Shown here piece after piece: positions 1 to 8,714 of a stretch of DNA of 64,000 nucleotides. Each line of letters starts with the position of its first letter. The stretch's first letter is position 1. The notes below the pieces were generated by a model. That model was not told the DNA's origin and made no database searches. It saw nothing but the letters and a program-made list of their open reading frames with translations. The stretch comes from CAWJNF01 sp963844235 (GTDB lineage Bacteria > Actinomycetota > Thermoleophilia > Gaiellales > Gaiellaceae). The position numbers were made by a program, and so were the translations under genes. The stretch covers positions 744,001 through 808,000 of the forward strand of contig CAWJNF010000004.1 in the NCBI GenBank assembly GCA_963844235.1, in the 5' to 3' direction.

Positions 1-2
1 TC

Positions 3-140
3 ATCGTGGGCGGCGTCGGCGTCTACCGGCTGCGGGAAGCGAAGGGCGCCGGCCTGCTCAAAGCGACGCTGGTGCTCTCGCTTGTCCTCTTGGCCGCGTA
101 CGTGGTCGCCGTGTGGGCGATGGCCGCCAAGCCCGACTAG
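3..140 (+). CDS. C-terminal fragment of a membrane protein (5' end outside window)
   Basis: The frame is open from the window edge to a TAG at 138-140 and encodes about 45 residues. It has one hydrophobic segment (LVLSLVLLAAYVVAVWAM) after a short basic stretch, then a short polar tail ending AAKPD. That is a C-terminal transmembrane helix, but no family can be assigned from so little sequence. The next gene is convergent, on the opposite strand. Confidence 0.55.
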   Translation: MVGGVGVYRLREAKGAGLLKATLVLSLVLLAAYVVAVWAMAAKPD

Positions 141-207
141 CAGTCTCACGCGCCTGTACGCGCGGGAATCTCACGGTCGCCCTGCCCCTACTCCTCAACC
201 GCACGAT

Positions 208-900
208 CTACGGCATCGCAGAGCGCCACTGTGGCGAAAGGATCGGAGCATCGCGCTTGAACCCCCAGACCGCCGCGTAGATCCCGAGCGACAGCTCCCA
301 CAGGAACTCGGGGATTACCAAGATGGCTGGCACCGTGGTGGCTGCGTCCCACCAGTCGAAGAGGGTGCCGATGCTCGAGAGGAGGAGGAGTGGGCCCCCG
401 ATCAGTCCGAGCCAGGCCATGCGCCGCGGAACGAGGCCTGAGCGGTACATCAGGTAGCCGAGTATCAGTCCGTTCCCAAAGGGGACGATGAATCCGGGGC
501 CGAACAGGAACGTCCAATCCTTGAGCGCGGCGAGGGAGACGGCGAGGTCACCCGCGCCCGGAGAGTCGTGACGCAGGCTGACGACGCCGAGCACGAAGAT
601 GATCCCGGCCGCAATGAAGACGCTTTCGATGACTCGAGCGGTGACGTAGCCGATGGCGAGGACTTCGTTCTGGCGTCGCAGAATCGGGTACACGACAACG
701 GCAGTTCCGACGTTCGCGATGATGAGAAGGAGCTCCAGGAAAGCTCCCAGGTAGATCTGGTTGTCCTTCCCGCCGCCGGCGATGTAGGCGGCCGGGTCGT
801 CGAGAACGGGTTGGAAGAGAGCCAACGCCGGGATCGACGTGAGGAACGTGATGATGAACAGCACCCCGAATATCCGGGCGTTCCTCTGATCTTCGGCCAT
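208..900 (-). CDS. DUF4386 family integral membrane protein
   Basis: A 230-residue multi-pass membrane protein. The N-terminal MAEDQRNARIFGVLFIITFL, the following helices and the YVTARVIES segment are characteristic of the DUF4386 family. Its function is unknown. The ATG at 900 was chosen because a GGAGGAG sequence sits just upstream; the frame continues upstream without a better start. A GGAAT-containing promoter-like stretch lies near 940-960 on this strand. It stands alone, convergent with the fragment at the window edge. Confidence 0.85.
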   Translation of the reverse strand: MAEDQRNARIFGVLFIITFLTSIPALALFQPVLDDPAAYIAGGGKDNQIYLGAFLELLLIIANVGTAVVVYPILRRQNEVLAIGYVTARVIESVFIAAGIIFVLGVVSLRHDSPGAGDLAVSLAALKDWTFLFGPGFIVPFGNGLILGYLMYRSGLVPRRMAWLGLIGGPLLLLSSIGTLFDWWDAATTVPAILVIPEFLWELSLGIYAAVWGFKRDAPILSPQWRSAMP

Positions 901-1333
901 CGTCTCTCCTCCCTGGTCTGGTGCCGGCACGCGTTGCCTTACACCCGACCCGGCATTCCTAAACCGGGACGTGCTCCCTCCGAGCACGAAAACCCTCGAT
1001 TAGCCGGGGCGTTCGAGCCCGGCACCGCCCATCGAGACCCCGGGCAACATGCGGAATGCCGCATGGATACGCGGTCAGGCGTGTCCAGGGATGTCGTCGA
1101 TGCTCGTCGCGTGCTGTCCCCGGTGCCGTCATCGGCCGGTCTGGACGAGCCCGGCGACCCGGTACGGCTCGAGCTCCCCGGCGCTGGCCGGGCGCCCGAC
1201 GTCGGGATGAGCGAGTACGCGGCAGGCCACGATCTGGTCGTAGGCGATGCGAACCGGCCCGTAGCCTTTGCGCGACGCGTGGAGAACCCCCGCAGACCAC
1301 TGAGTCGAATCTAGACGCGACACAGATGGGTGA
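901..1333. other. Intergenic region with no convincing gene
   Basis: 433 bases. It contains the 27-bp tRNA-3'-end-like repeat at 1011-1037. A 64-codon minus-strand frame at 1129-1323 (containing AYDQIVACRVLAHPDVG) looks more protein-like than noise, but no family is recognised and it has no good ribosome binding site. It may be a fragment of a decayed gene. Confidence 0.4.
1011..1037 (+). repeat. tRNA 3'-end-like direct repeat, copy 1
   Basis: These 27 bases are identical to 12305-12331. The first part reads as the T-loop (GTTCGAGC), 3' T-stem strand, acceptor strand (ACCGCCC) and discriminator A of a tRNA whose 5' part is absent. Fragments like this usually remain when an element integrates into a tRNA 3' end. 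No complete parent tRNA is in the window. Confidence 0.5.
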
Positions 1334-2044
1334 TCACGGGGCCTGGCCGTATTCGTCGTGGCGCCTCCACCACGTCAGGCCGTCCTCGTTCCGGCCCCAC
1401 GGGGCGAGGTCGAGGAACCGGTAGATGCCCATCAATGCCTCGGTGCCACGGGCGTAGGTGGAGTAGGTGTGGTGGACAGCCCCGTATTGGAGCGCGAAGG
1501 CGCTCATACCCTCCTTCTGCGGCTCGGCCTTTTCGACATGCTGGTAGTTGTAGTCGGCGCCGTTTCTCTGCTGTTCCTCGGTGAAGGCGACGCCGAAGTC
1601 GTAGTTGAAGTCGCTCCCGAGCGACGAAACCCACGGGAATCGCCAGCCCATCTGCCGCTTGTAGTCGTGGAGCTCCGGCAAGGGGGCGATCGACGCGCAG
1701 ACGAGGGTAATGTCGCGGCCGTTCAGGTGGGGGATGACGCCGTCGAAGTGATCGGCGATCAAGGAGCATCCGGTGCATCCCTGGCGCTCGTCGGTCAGCC
1801 TGTATCCGTAGCCGAACATGAAGTGGTAGACGAGGAGCTGAGAGCGACCGTCGAAGAGTTCGGTCAGGCTCTTCGGACCTTCCTCCGTGTCGAAGACGTA
1901 CTCCTTCTCGATCGGAACCCAGGGCAGCTCTTGGCGCATACGCGCGATCTCGTCGCCTCTACGGAGGTGCGCTTTCTCGGCATCGAGCAGCCGGAGCCGG
2001 GCGGCGAGCCAATCCGCGCGTGTTCCGGTCTTGTGGTTAGTCAT
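1334..2044 (-). CDS. DUF899 family thioredoxin-fold protein (first of two)
   Basis: A 236-residue member of the DUF899 family. Diagnostic segments are LPWVPIEKEYVFDTEEG, LFDGRSQLLVYHFMFG and the CTGC motif in a thioredoxin-like fold, and the C-terminus carries the usual HTYSTYARG. The biochemical role is unproven; the CxxC suggests a redox or thiol function. ATG 2044 has GAAGGAG upstream. A second DUF899 gene lies 1.8 kb away in the same direction, with the DUF1326-DUF2182 pair between them. Confidence 0.9.
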   Translation of the reverse strand: MTNHKTGTRADWLAARLRLLDAEKAHLRRGDEIARMRQELPWVPIEKEYVFDTEEGPKSLTELFDGRSQLLVYHFMFGYGYRLTDERQGCTGCSLIADHFDGVIPHLNGRDITLVCASIAPLPELHDYKRQMGWRFPWVSSLGSDFNYDFGVAFTEEQQRNGADYNYQHVEKAEPQKEGMSAFALQYGAVHHTYSTYARGTEALMGIYRFLDLAPWGRNEDGLTWWRRHDEYGQAP

Positions 2045-2211
2045 CGTTCGCTCCTTCTCTGTGGGAGGGATGCCGACGGCCGCTACGCCGTGGATCGTGT
2101 GGGAGGAGCTGCGGGAGCCTGGTCGAGCCGCTGCTGCCGTTCGCGCTCGTCTTCTCCGGCTGCGGCCCGCCGCCGAGGACGCGCTCTCGCCAGCGTTTGT
2201 GTGACCTGGGG

Positions 2212-3060
2212 CTAGCCGTCCATCTGCATGGCCGGTTCCATCCCGGGTACCGGGCTCGGACTCTCGACGAGGCCGGGCGCGAGCTCCGGGAACGCCGGGA
2301 TCAGGCAGGCGTAGATGATGAGCGCGACACCGACGGCGAGCCCCAGGAACTTGCCATGCCGCCAGGTCTTCTCCAGGAAGACGAACAGCGCCAGCCCGGC
2401 CATCCAGGCGAGGTTCATGATCCCGACCGCCACAAGCACCGCGAACAGCGCCCAGCAGCAACCGACGCAGTAGCCTCCGTGGTAGACACCCGCGCGGACG
2501 TCGCGTAAGCGCCCGCGGTAGTTGCCGAAGTGGAGCAGGAAACCCAGTGGCGAACGGCAATGGGCGAGGCAAGCGTCCTTGAGCGGCGTCAGCTGGTAAA
2601 GGCCGGCGGCGAGGAGGATGCCGGCCGCGACCCAGCGACCGGCCGAAGGCGCCTCGTCGACGAGCCGCCCGCCACCGAGAGCGGCGAAGTACGCGGCGAT
2701 CCCGAAGGAGGCCCAGACGCCGAGATAACCGGCGAGCAACGCGCCGACTCGCAAGGTCTTCGTCGCTCCGGTCGCACGCAGACGGATGGTCCGCAGGTAC
2801 ATCGAGGCCACAGGCGCAACCGCTGGCAGCATCATCGCCGCCATCATCGTCGTCCACACGGCAATGAAGCCGCCGAGGCCGAACCCCATCGTGCCGGGCC
2901 CGTTGCCCATCTCCTCCCAGCTGCGGACCGTCAGCACCCACGCGAGCGCCGCCGCCGCCAGCAGCGCACCCCACAGCGCGACGGTCGAGCGCGCCCTAGC
3001 CCTGCCAGGCGAACTGGCGGAAATGGCCGTTCTTGCCGGTGTTGTCGAACGCGAGGCCAT
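2212..3060 (-). CDS. DUF2182 predicted metal-binding integral membrane protein
   Basis: A 282-residue protein with about seven hydrophobic segments. It has the DUF2182 hallmarks: the methionine-rich TTMMAAMMLPAVAPV helix, KDACLAHCRSPLGF and HGGYCVGCCW, with paired Cys/His suited to metal binding. The start at 3060 overlaps the end of the DUF1326 gene by 65 bases, and no later ATG/GTG/TTG precedes the first membrane helix. The adjacent DUF1326-DUF2182 arrangement is a known pairing. The specific metal or function is not established. Confidence 0.88.
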   Translation of the reverse strand: MASRSTTPARTAISASSPGRARARSTVALWGALLAAAALAWVLTVRSWEEMGNGPGTMGFGLGGFIAVWTTMMAAMMLPAVAPVASMYLRTIRLRATGATKTLRVGALLAGYLGVWASFGIAAYFAALGGGRLVDEAPSAGRWVAAGILLAAGLYQLTPLKDACLAHCRSPLGFLLHFGNYRGRLRDVRAGVYHGGYCVGCCWALFAVLVAVGIMNLAWMAGLALFVFLEKTWRHGKFLGLAVGVALIIYACLIPAFPELAPGLVESPSPVPGMEPAMQMDG

Positions 3061-3604
3061 AGTCCGGATCGTTGTAGACGCCCCTCACACCCTTCGCGAT
3101 CGGCAGATTCGAACCCATCGGGTGGATCGTTCCGGTGATCTCCATCACCTCGTCCGACCCCGGAATCGTGACCCCCTCGACCTCGAACTCCATGATTCCT
3201 GGAACCTCGACCCGGAAGCGGCTCCCGCTCGACTCGTAGTGAATCGGAACCAGCTTCAGGCCGAGCATCTCCCCGATCAGCGGCGCCAACATCTCCGGCG
3301 GCCCACCGTGCTCGCCCGAAAGGATCGCCTGCAGCGCCTGCTGCTGACGCTCGTCAGCACGCTCATCCACATACAAGGCCACCCGCCAGCCGCCCTCACC
3401 CATCACCTGCGGAGAGTCGACAACCATGATGAAGACAAGCCCGTCAAGCGACACATCCTCGAACGCCCCCTCGCGGATCTTCAAGACCAGCGGGAGCTGG
3501 CAGCGCTCATAGTCCGCAGGCCCCTGCAGCGATGAGGTGATACACGGGCACAAGATCTCGCAGGAGCAGTTCTCGAAGTACTCACCGGCGAGCTTCCACG
3601 CCAT
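2996..3604 (-). CDS. DUF1326 family Cys-rich protein
   Basis: A 202-residue soluble protein starting MAWKLAGEYFENCSCEILCP. The CSCxxxCPC cluster near residues 13-20 is diagnostic of DUF1326. ATG 3604 follows an AGGAGG sequence at 4-nt spacing; a GTG three bases earlier is a weaker alternative. Its 3' end overlaps the DUF2182 membrane protein, so the two are probably translated together and cooperate, perhaps in metal handling (inference). Confidence 0.88.
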   Translation of the reverse strand: MAWKLAGEYFENCSCEILCPCITSSLQGPADYERCQLPLVLKIREGAFEDVSLDGLVFIMVVDSPQVMGEGGWRVALYVDERADERQQQALQAILSGEHGGPPEMLAPLIGEMLGLKLVPIHYESSGSRFRVEVPGIMEFEVEGVTIPGSDEVMEITGTIHPMGSNLPIAKGVRGVYNDPDYGLAFDNTGKNGHFRQFAWQG

Positions 3605-3882
3605 CACTCCTCCTCTCGGAGACCAAGCGCGAGCCTACCCCGAGCCTCAACCAAGGTCAAACAAGGATCCGCACAGGAAGCTCCCTTCAGCGGTCCGAGA
3701 GCACAGCTCGCCCGTGCCCGACCGTCCGGCGACGATGCTCTGTGACGCCGTCACACGGTCAGCTACCGCAGCCAGCCCGTCGTGGGGCCCGAGCCGATGG
3801 AAGGTCGAGGAGGTCACGCCTCGACGGCTCGCACACAGCCTCGACAACGGCGACTCCGAGCCAGCGGCGCTCCTTCCGTTGA

Positions 3883-4620
3883 TCAGCCCGGGTATTCGTC
3901 CTTGCGCCAGGCGCGGGGCTCCTCGGGCTCAGGCTTGGGCGTTCGCTCGAGCAGGAACGAGTGGTAGGGCGCGACAAACGGATCCGGTGCCATCACCGTG
4001 TAGGTGTGGTAGACGCTCCCGTTCTCGCGCGCGAAGGCGATGAAGCTCGGGCCCTCCCGCAGGCCGTCCTCGAGCTTGGCTCCGACCTGGCGCCCCCAGT
4101 CCGCGAGCCACTCGGGCGGATTGTCGATCATCCCCTTGACCTCGGGGATCTCCTGCGCCTGCTCGCGCGTCAGGGCGAGCCCGAAATCGAAGGGAAACTC
4201 CGTCCCATTGGTCGAGACGTAGGGGAACTGCCAACCCATCCGCTCCTTGTAGGCGATTAGCCGATCAATCGGCGCGCGCGAGAAGCAGATCAGCGTCACG
4301 TCGCGGTGGTTCAGATGCACACGGGTGGCGTCGAGCTCATCCCCCAGGTTCGAACACCCGGGGCAGGCGCCGAGCTCGTAATCGGGGCCGAACATGATGT
4401 TGTAGGCGAGGAGCTGCGAGCGACCGTCGAAGAGCTCGGCCAGCGTCTTCTTCCCCTGCTCGGTGTCGAACTGGTACTCGGTCTCCACCGGAACCCAGGG
4501 AAGCTGACGGCGCTGCTCAGTCACCCTCCGGCCGAGCTCGGCGTACTCGGCTTCGAGCTTCGAAAGTTCGTCGCGAGCCGTCTGCCATTCCTCGCGAGTT
4601 CCAATCTCGTAGTCGGGCAC
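3883..4620 (-). CDS. DUF899 family thioredoxin-fold protein (second of two)
   Basis: A 245-residue DUF899 protein. It has LPWVPVETEYQFDTEQG, LFDGRSQLLAYNIMFG and a CPGC motif, aligned with the paralogue at 1334-2044 but longer and clearly diverged (an N-terminal coiled stretch and an extra WLADWGRQVG segment). The start is GTG 4620, behind a near-perfect AAAGGAGGTGA. It is encoded upstream of the DUF1326-DUF2182-DUF899 group on the same strand with a 278-base gap, so it may have its own promoter. Confidence 0.9.
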   Translation of the reverse strand: MPDYEIGTREEWQTARDELSKLEAEYAELGRRVTEQRRQLPWVPVETEYQFDTEQGKKTLAELFDGRSQLLAYNIMFGPDYELGACPGCSNLGDELDATRVHLNHRDVTLICFSRAPIDRLIAYKERMGWQFPYVSTNGTEFPFDFGLALTREQAQEIPEVKGMIDNPPEWLADWGRQVGAKLEDGLREGPSFIAFARENGSVYHTYTVMAPDPFVAPYHSFLLERTPKPEPEEPRAWRKDEYPG

Positions 4621-5077
4621 CGGTCACCTCCTTTGCCGTTCCTCACGTCAGCGTAGGCGGCAGTCGTGGATCGACGGTGGCCGCCTGTCGACGCCCAGTA
4701 TCTTAAGACCGGCGCGGCACGCCCAACTCATCGGCGCGTCACGCGGTCGCCAGTCTCACGCCCACACCTTTCGCGTTTTCGGCTCGCCGACGCGCCTGCG
4801 ATCATGGAGCGAGATCGAGGCCGGGCGCAAGCCACTGAGCGCGGCGCCGCGATGGCACCCCTTGCTGACACCGGACGGTGACGCTTCGAGCCTGGCGAGC
4901 CGGGTCTCGAGACACGCCGCAGGACGCGGGAGCGCCAGAACGAAGTACGCTCATCGCCCCGGAGCTGGCGCGGTCGCCGCAACCGCAGGCCGCTCCGGGG
5001 CATCTCGCGCTAACTCCGATGAGCTCGCACGATTGGTGAAGAGCCGACCCACTCGCTACTCGATACGCTCCCGGGCG
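4621..5077. other. Intergenic region holding a structured repeat
   Basis: 457 bases between the DUF899 gene and a small plus-strand gene. No coding frame is convincing. The notable content is the repeat at 4905-5001, which is shared with 54661-54753. Confidence 0.5.
4905..5001 (+). repeat. Structured intergenic repeat, copy 1
   Basis: About 95 bases, largely conserved with 54661-54753. The shared core includes CGCAGGACG, AGCGC, GCCCCGGAGCTGGCGCGG and GCTCCGGGG. The arms at 4956-4965 and 4992-5001 form a perfect 10-bp stem around a 26-nt loop. Both copies are intergenic, which suggests a structured RNA or DNA element rather than coding sequence. The strand is arbitrary. Confidence 0.5.
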
Positions 5078-5374
5078 ATGACAGACGTCGTGCTCGTCGC
5101 CTTCCATAACCACCCCGCCACGTCCGCGCTCGCCCCCGATCAGGCAGCCGCGCTCGAGCAGCGGCTCCGGGACGCGACCAAGGACGCGGCCTCCGTCACA
5201 GCGGCCGACAAAATCAGAAGCGTGCTCGCGGGCGAGGAGCCGCGCGCGACCCTCAGCGAGGCCGAAGGCGCCTCCCTGGTCGCCGTGCTCGCACTCGCGC
5301 TGCCCGACCTCGACGAGCCCCTCCGACAGCTCTACCTCGGCCTCAGGGATGAAGCCCGCCACGAGCAGGCGTAG
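5078..5374 (+). CDS. Small hypothetical protein
   Basis: 98 residues from ATG 5078 (MTDVVLVAFHNHP to DEARHEQA), acidic and alanine-rich, probably all alpha after a short beta strand. The frame also extends upstream to 4862, but that part has shuffled composition and overlaps the structured repeat, so the internal ATG is preferred. No family is recognised. Confidence 0.5.
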   Translation: MTDVVLVAFHNHPATSALAPDQAAALEQRLRDATKDAASVTAADKIRSVLAGEEPRATLSEAEGASLVAVLALALPDLDEPLRQLYLGLRDEARHEQA

Positions 5375-5397
5375 CACCCGCGCCGCATCCGGACTCC

Positions 5398-5550
5398 GTG
5401 GGAAACAGGGAGACAAGAGACCACACTGAGGCGAATCGAGGCCGAGAGTTCCCGAACGTTGACGACGCGCCGTCGAACGCGATCTGCCGCAAGCTGGGCT
5501 TCGCGCTGCTGGAGGCGTGCGAGTTCGAGTTCCGGAAGGGACACTCATGA
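5398..5550 (+). pseudogene. C-terminal remnant of a GNAT acetyltransferase
   Basis: A 50-codon frame from GTG 5398. Residues around 5455-5550 read NVDDAPSNAICRKLGFALLE, the acetyl-CoA-proximal end of GNAT N-acetyltransferases (N-x-x-S-x-A-x-x-x-KLGF). The N-terminal two-thirds of the fold, including the pyrophosphate-binding loop, is missing, so this is a gene fragment and not a functional enzyme. Confidence 0.6.
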
Positions 5551-5572
5551 TTTGCAACGACTGGCGCCTTGA

Positions 5573-6073
5573 CCTGCGCCTTGCGACGGTGCCGCTGCAT
5601 TTCGAAGGTTGGGGTTCTCCGATCCGATCGCCTCATTCGTCAACATCGCCGCCGCCCTTCGGCCCGAGGCGCGCCTGGTGATGCTCGTTTGGCAGCGACA
5701 CGAATACAACGAATGGGCGCGGCTGATCGACGCTGCGCTGGGTGACGCGCTGCAGCCCGTACCCCCGGGCGCGGACCCGTTCTCGCTCGGCGACGCCGGT
5801 GCCACCGCGGCGATCCTCGAGCACGCCGGGTTCGGTCAGCTGCGCTTCGAGGACGTACATGAGCCGGTCCTCTACGGAGACGACCTCGAGGCCGCGCTCG
5901 CGTTCGTCCGAGGGTTTCAGGGCACCCGCACGGCGCTCGCGACCCTGAGCGACGGCGAGGCGGCCCGTACCGTCGAGCGCTTGCGCGAAATGCTCGCGGC
6001 GCACTACAGCGACGAGCGCGGCGTGGTCCTCGATTCGCGCTCCTGGTTGATCACCGCCCGGCGACGCCGCTAG
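5573..6073 (+). pseudogene. N-terminally truncated SAM-dependent methyltransferase
   Basis: From about 5600 it encodes GFSDPIASFVNIAAALRPEA, then LVMLVWQRHEYNEW. This is the second half of class I methyltransferases (post-IV region, 'F.DP..AF.NI.RALRPGG'), followed by the usual helical cap and the C-terminal VLDSRSWLITARR strand. The SAM-binding glycine motif and everything before it are absent. The only start is a TTG at 5609. With the adjacent GNAT fragment this marks a decayed stretch. Confidence 0.65.
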
Positions 6074-6598
6074 GAGGCCCGTAATCCCGCCGAATGATTC
6101 CGTCGCGCGCCGCCGGGGACGGGCAGTGTCCTCGTCTCCGCCAACGAAGCGCGCTCCTGCCCTCGACTCGACGAAGGTCGTCGCGTCATACCTATTCGTC
6201 GTCGGGGGAATCGGGCTCAGAACGTCAGAGGTTTGCACCAACATCGCCGGGCCGACCTGCCGCCGGGGCCGCGCGAGTAGGCGTCCTCGTCGGGCCCTTG
6301 TCGGCGACGGTACGCCCGTTGGCGGCGGGCATCGTCACAGAACACCCTCGAGCGCCGGCCGCCGCGGGGTGGTTGCCATGCGTCGTGAGCGATTCATCCC
6401 AAAGGCGGGATGCTGACCCCGCCCCCGACCCGAGGCCGGCTGGGCTCGCACGCGAAGCGCTCGGCAGCTGGGGCCGGCTCAATCTCTGGCGCAGCCGCCG
6501 CTAGGCACCAATCCCGCCACCCGCCTGGGTCGTGGTGCCGCAGCCCCCGGGAGACCCAGGCGGCAGCTGACGCGCAGCCGGTGACCGCCTTGGGTGTG
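6074..6598. other. Intergenic region, no supported gene
   Basis: 525 bases with only overlapping low-complexity frames. At 6394-6411 there is an inverted repeat CATCCC-N6-GGGATG, followed at 6413-6427 by a C-rich motif (ACCCCGCCCCCGACC) that recurs near 8470, 11005, 11060 and 11185. Confidence 0.4.
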
Positions 6599-8074
6599 TC
6601 AAGCAGGCGCGGCGTGCTCCTTGCGGGAGAGCTCGTTGTAGAGAGAGGCGATTGCTGGCGCGATCACCGGCCAGCCGTAGGAGGCGCGGCTGTGGCTGTA
6701 GGCGCGGGCTCCGCGGGCGTGACGTTCGTTCGTGTCCGTTGCCGCGGTTAGGAGCGCCTCGGCGAGGGCGTCCTCGTCGTCTGGTGGGACGAGCCAGCCT
6801 GTGCCTGGGGCGATGATCTCGGCTGGTCCGTGCGCGTCGGCGGCGATCACCGGCAGGCCGCAGGCCATCGCCTCGATGAGGACAAGCCCGAAGGCCTCAG
6901 CGACGGAGGGCAGAACGAGCAGATCGGCCGCGTTCAACGCCTGGGGCAGCAGCTCGTGCGCCCGCCAGCCAGCGAGGAAGACCTGCTCGTTGCCGAGCGC
7001 GCGGGCGACCGCGAGCGGATGCTCGCCCTCCCACTCGCCCGGGTGGCCGCCGACCAGCACAAGCGGCAGCGGCCTGCCCAGCCGCGCCAGCGCCTGGGTG
7101 TGAGCCCTGATCAGAAGCGGCAGCCGCTTCACGGCCGTATAGCGGCCCACGTAGAGCACGATCACCTCGGCGTTCTCGAACGGCCACAGTTGCGCTTCCT
7201 GGTAGGCGACCGTCCCGGCTGCGCCGCTCTGATCCCAGCCGAGCGGCTCCTCGACCAGCCAGCGCCGCCAGTGGGCCAGCCGCTCGCGGCGGCCGAGCGT
7301 GCGCCGCTCGAACAGCTCCAGCTCCACGCCGCTCGGTAGCTCGACGATCCGCTCCCGGGAGACGCCGAGCAGACGGGTGACCTCCGCCGCAGCGCCCGGC
7401 GGGACGATCAGCCGCGCGCAGGCCTGCGCCCAGCGGCAGAAGCGCGCCGCCCAGCGATCAGCGAAGCGCCAGCCCGCAGGCGCACCGGCCTCGATCGCCC
7501 GCACCAGCGCAAGCTCGGTCCCGTGCAACTGCCCCACGATCGGCAGCCCTGGAAAGTCGCGTAGCGCCGCCTCATGCGCCGGCGTCAGGTGATGGAGGTG
7601 GAGGACGTCCGCCCGGCTGGCTCCCGCCCGAGCCAGCGCCCGCCCCCAGACCGCGACCAGCCGCTCATAGGCCTCGTCATCGACCGCCGCAAAGACGCGA
7701 TCCGGCCCGCCCGGCCGATCCTCATAGGAGGGCTGAAACGGAACGAGCCCAGCCAAAGGATCGGCCATCCCCAACGCCGGCGAATAATCGACCGCCACTA
7801 CGTCAAGACCCGAGAAGAACGACGGCGCATGCCCCGGCTCGCCCGCACTCCCAAGCGAACCAGCAGCCAACCCCACCTGCCAACCCGCCGCCGGCAACGA
7901 GCGGCACAGAGCACGCGCAACCTGCGCCGAACCCCCACGCGGAAAGAAAAACAGCGCCGACACGACCCGACCGCTCAAGCGCGGCATCAACGGTCTGCCC
8001 ATGCCCCCCACCCACGAGTCTCCACGCCTGCCGGCCACCGCCAACCATTCAGCCCCACCTGCCTCTGCTCTCAC
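6599..8074 (-). CDS. Family 4-type glycosyltransferase (GT-B fold)
   Basis: 491 residues. An N-terminal Rossmann half (FFFPRGGSAQVARALCRSLP, then HLHHLTPAHEAAL and GQLHGTELAL) is followed by a GT4 C-terminal half: VLYVGRYTAVKRLPLLIRA, LVLVGGHP, and the E-x7-E donor site in EAFGLVLIEAMACGLPVIA. It probably transfers a sugar from an NDP-sugar to an exopolysaccharide, glycolipid or small molecule; the acceptor cannot be inferred. GTG 8074 has AGGAGGAG at good spacing. The gene stands alone. Confidence 0.85.
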   Translation of the reverse strand: MRAEAGGAEWLAVAGRRGDSWVGGMGRPLMPRLSGRVVSALFFFPRGGSAQVARALCRSLPAAGWQVGLAAGSLGSAGEPGHAPSFFSGLDVVAVDYSPALGMADPLAGLVPFQPSYEDRPGGPDRVFAAVDDEAYERLVAVWGRALARAGASRADVLHLHHLTPAHEAALRDFPGLPIVGQLHGTELALVRAIEAGAPAGWRFADRWAARFCRWAQACARLIVPPGAAAEVTRLLGVSRERIVELPSGVELELFERRTLGRRERLAHWRRWLVEEPLGWDQSGAAGTVAYQEAQLWPFENAEVIVLYVGRYTAVKRLPLLIRAHTQALARLGRPLPLVLVGGHPGEWEGEHPLAVARALGNEQVFLAGWRAHELLPQALNAADLLVLPSVAEAFGLVLIEAMACGLPVIAADAHGPAEIIAPGTGWLVPPDDEDALAEALLTAATDTNERHARGARAYSHSRASYGWPVIAPAIASLYNELSRKEHAAPA

Positions 8075-8336
8075 AGCGTTCTTCTCCTCCTAGTCGAGGC
8101 CGGGCGCGGGGCCGCCACGCGGAAAAAAGTCTCGAGGCGCGGTAAGCGCCGCCCGGAGGATTCGCGAGCCTATGTGATTCCACGTCGCCGAGCAACCCGG
8201 TACGGGCCTCGCATGGCCGAAAGAGCCATCTAGGCACGACGCGGACTCAGGCGTACCCTCGTCGTGCCGGTCTCGCCGTCGTGGTTCAAGCGCGCGAGCG
8301 TGCCTAAAAGGTGGGCCTGCGGCGAGACCGGCCGCA

Positions 8337-8368
8337 AGGATGAGGGCGGCTCGCACCGCCCTCATCCT
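8337..8368 (-). terminator. Hairpin terminator
   Basis: A 13-bp perfect stem (AGGATGAGGGCGG with its complement) and a 6-nt loop. It begins 18 nt after the stop of the small minus-strand frame ending at 8386, so it probably ends that transcript. There is no clear U-tract, so it could also act bidirectionally. Confidence 0.5.
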
Positions 8369-8385
8369 GCTCCTTTGCCGTGGAA

Positions 8386-8541
8386 CTACGGCTTCTTGTA
8401 GCCGGCGAGTACCTCCCCGGTGAGAGCCAGGAACGTCGCGATGGAGAGAGCAGCGACGGCGGGCGCCGAGTAGACCCCCGCCCCCGATCCGGCTGCATTG
8501 CGGTCGTGGTTTTCCGCCCCGCAAGCCGGGGCGTTTCTCGT
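8386..8541 (-). other. Short hydrophobic peptide frame, possibly a decayed small gene
   Basis: The minus-strand frame after a TGA at 8542-8544 reads through to a TAG at 8386-8388. It ends in a hydrophobic peptide (VYSAPAVAALSIATFLALTG, then a tail ending AGYKKP). It lacks ATG, GTG or TTG, so it is either a remnant or uses an unusual start. The terminator hairpin just downstream argues that this strand was transcribed. No family recognised. Confidence 0.3.
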
Positions 8542-8714
8542 TCACGATGTACCCGAGCGCCGAGGATGGGCAACAGATTGGGTAACGAGGCGCTCGCTCG
8601 CAAGTGCAGCCGCGCTCCCGGGCCGCCTGCGTCGGCGTAGCCGACAGCCAAGGGCGTTGCCTGACCTGCGCTAATCTTGCGGCGCCGCGGCGCCGTCAAT
8701 GGCGTTCCCTAGCG

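Larger units (their letters stand above)
8075..8714. other. Intergenic region with a terminator and a small peptide frame
   Basis: 640 bases between the divergent glycosyltransferase and CocE/NonD genes. It holds the hairpin at 8337-8368, the peptide frame at 8386-8541 and one copy of the C-rich motif near 8470. No other frame is convincing. Confidence 0.4.

Noticed and set aside
568..1314. Plus-strand 248-codon frame antisense to the DUF4386 gene
   Set aside because: It runs opposite a clear membrane-protein gene and its composition is that of an antisense shadow.
1129..1323. 64-codon minus-strand frame as a gene
   Set aside because: Somewhat protein-like, but no RBS, no family match by eye and adjacent to a tRNA-end repeat. 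Mentioned only within the intergenic entry.
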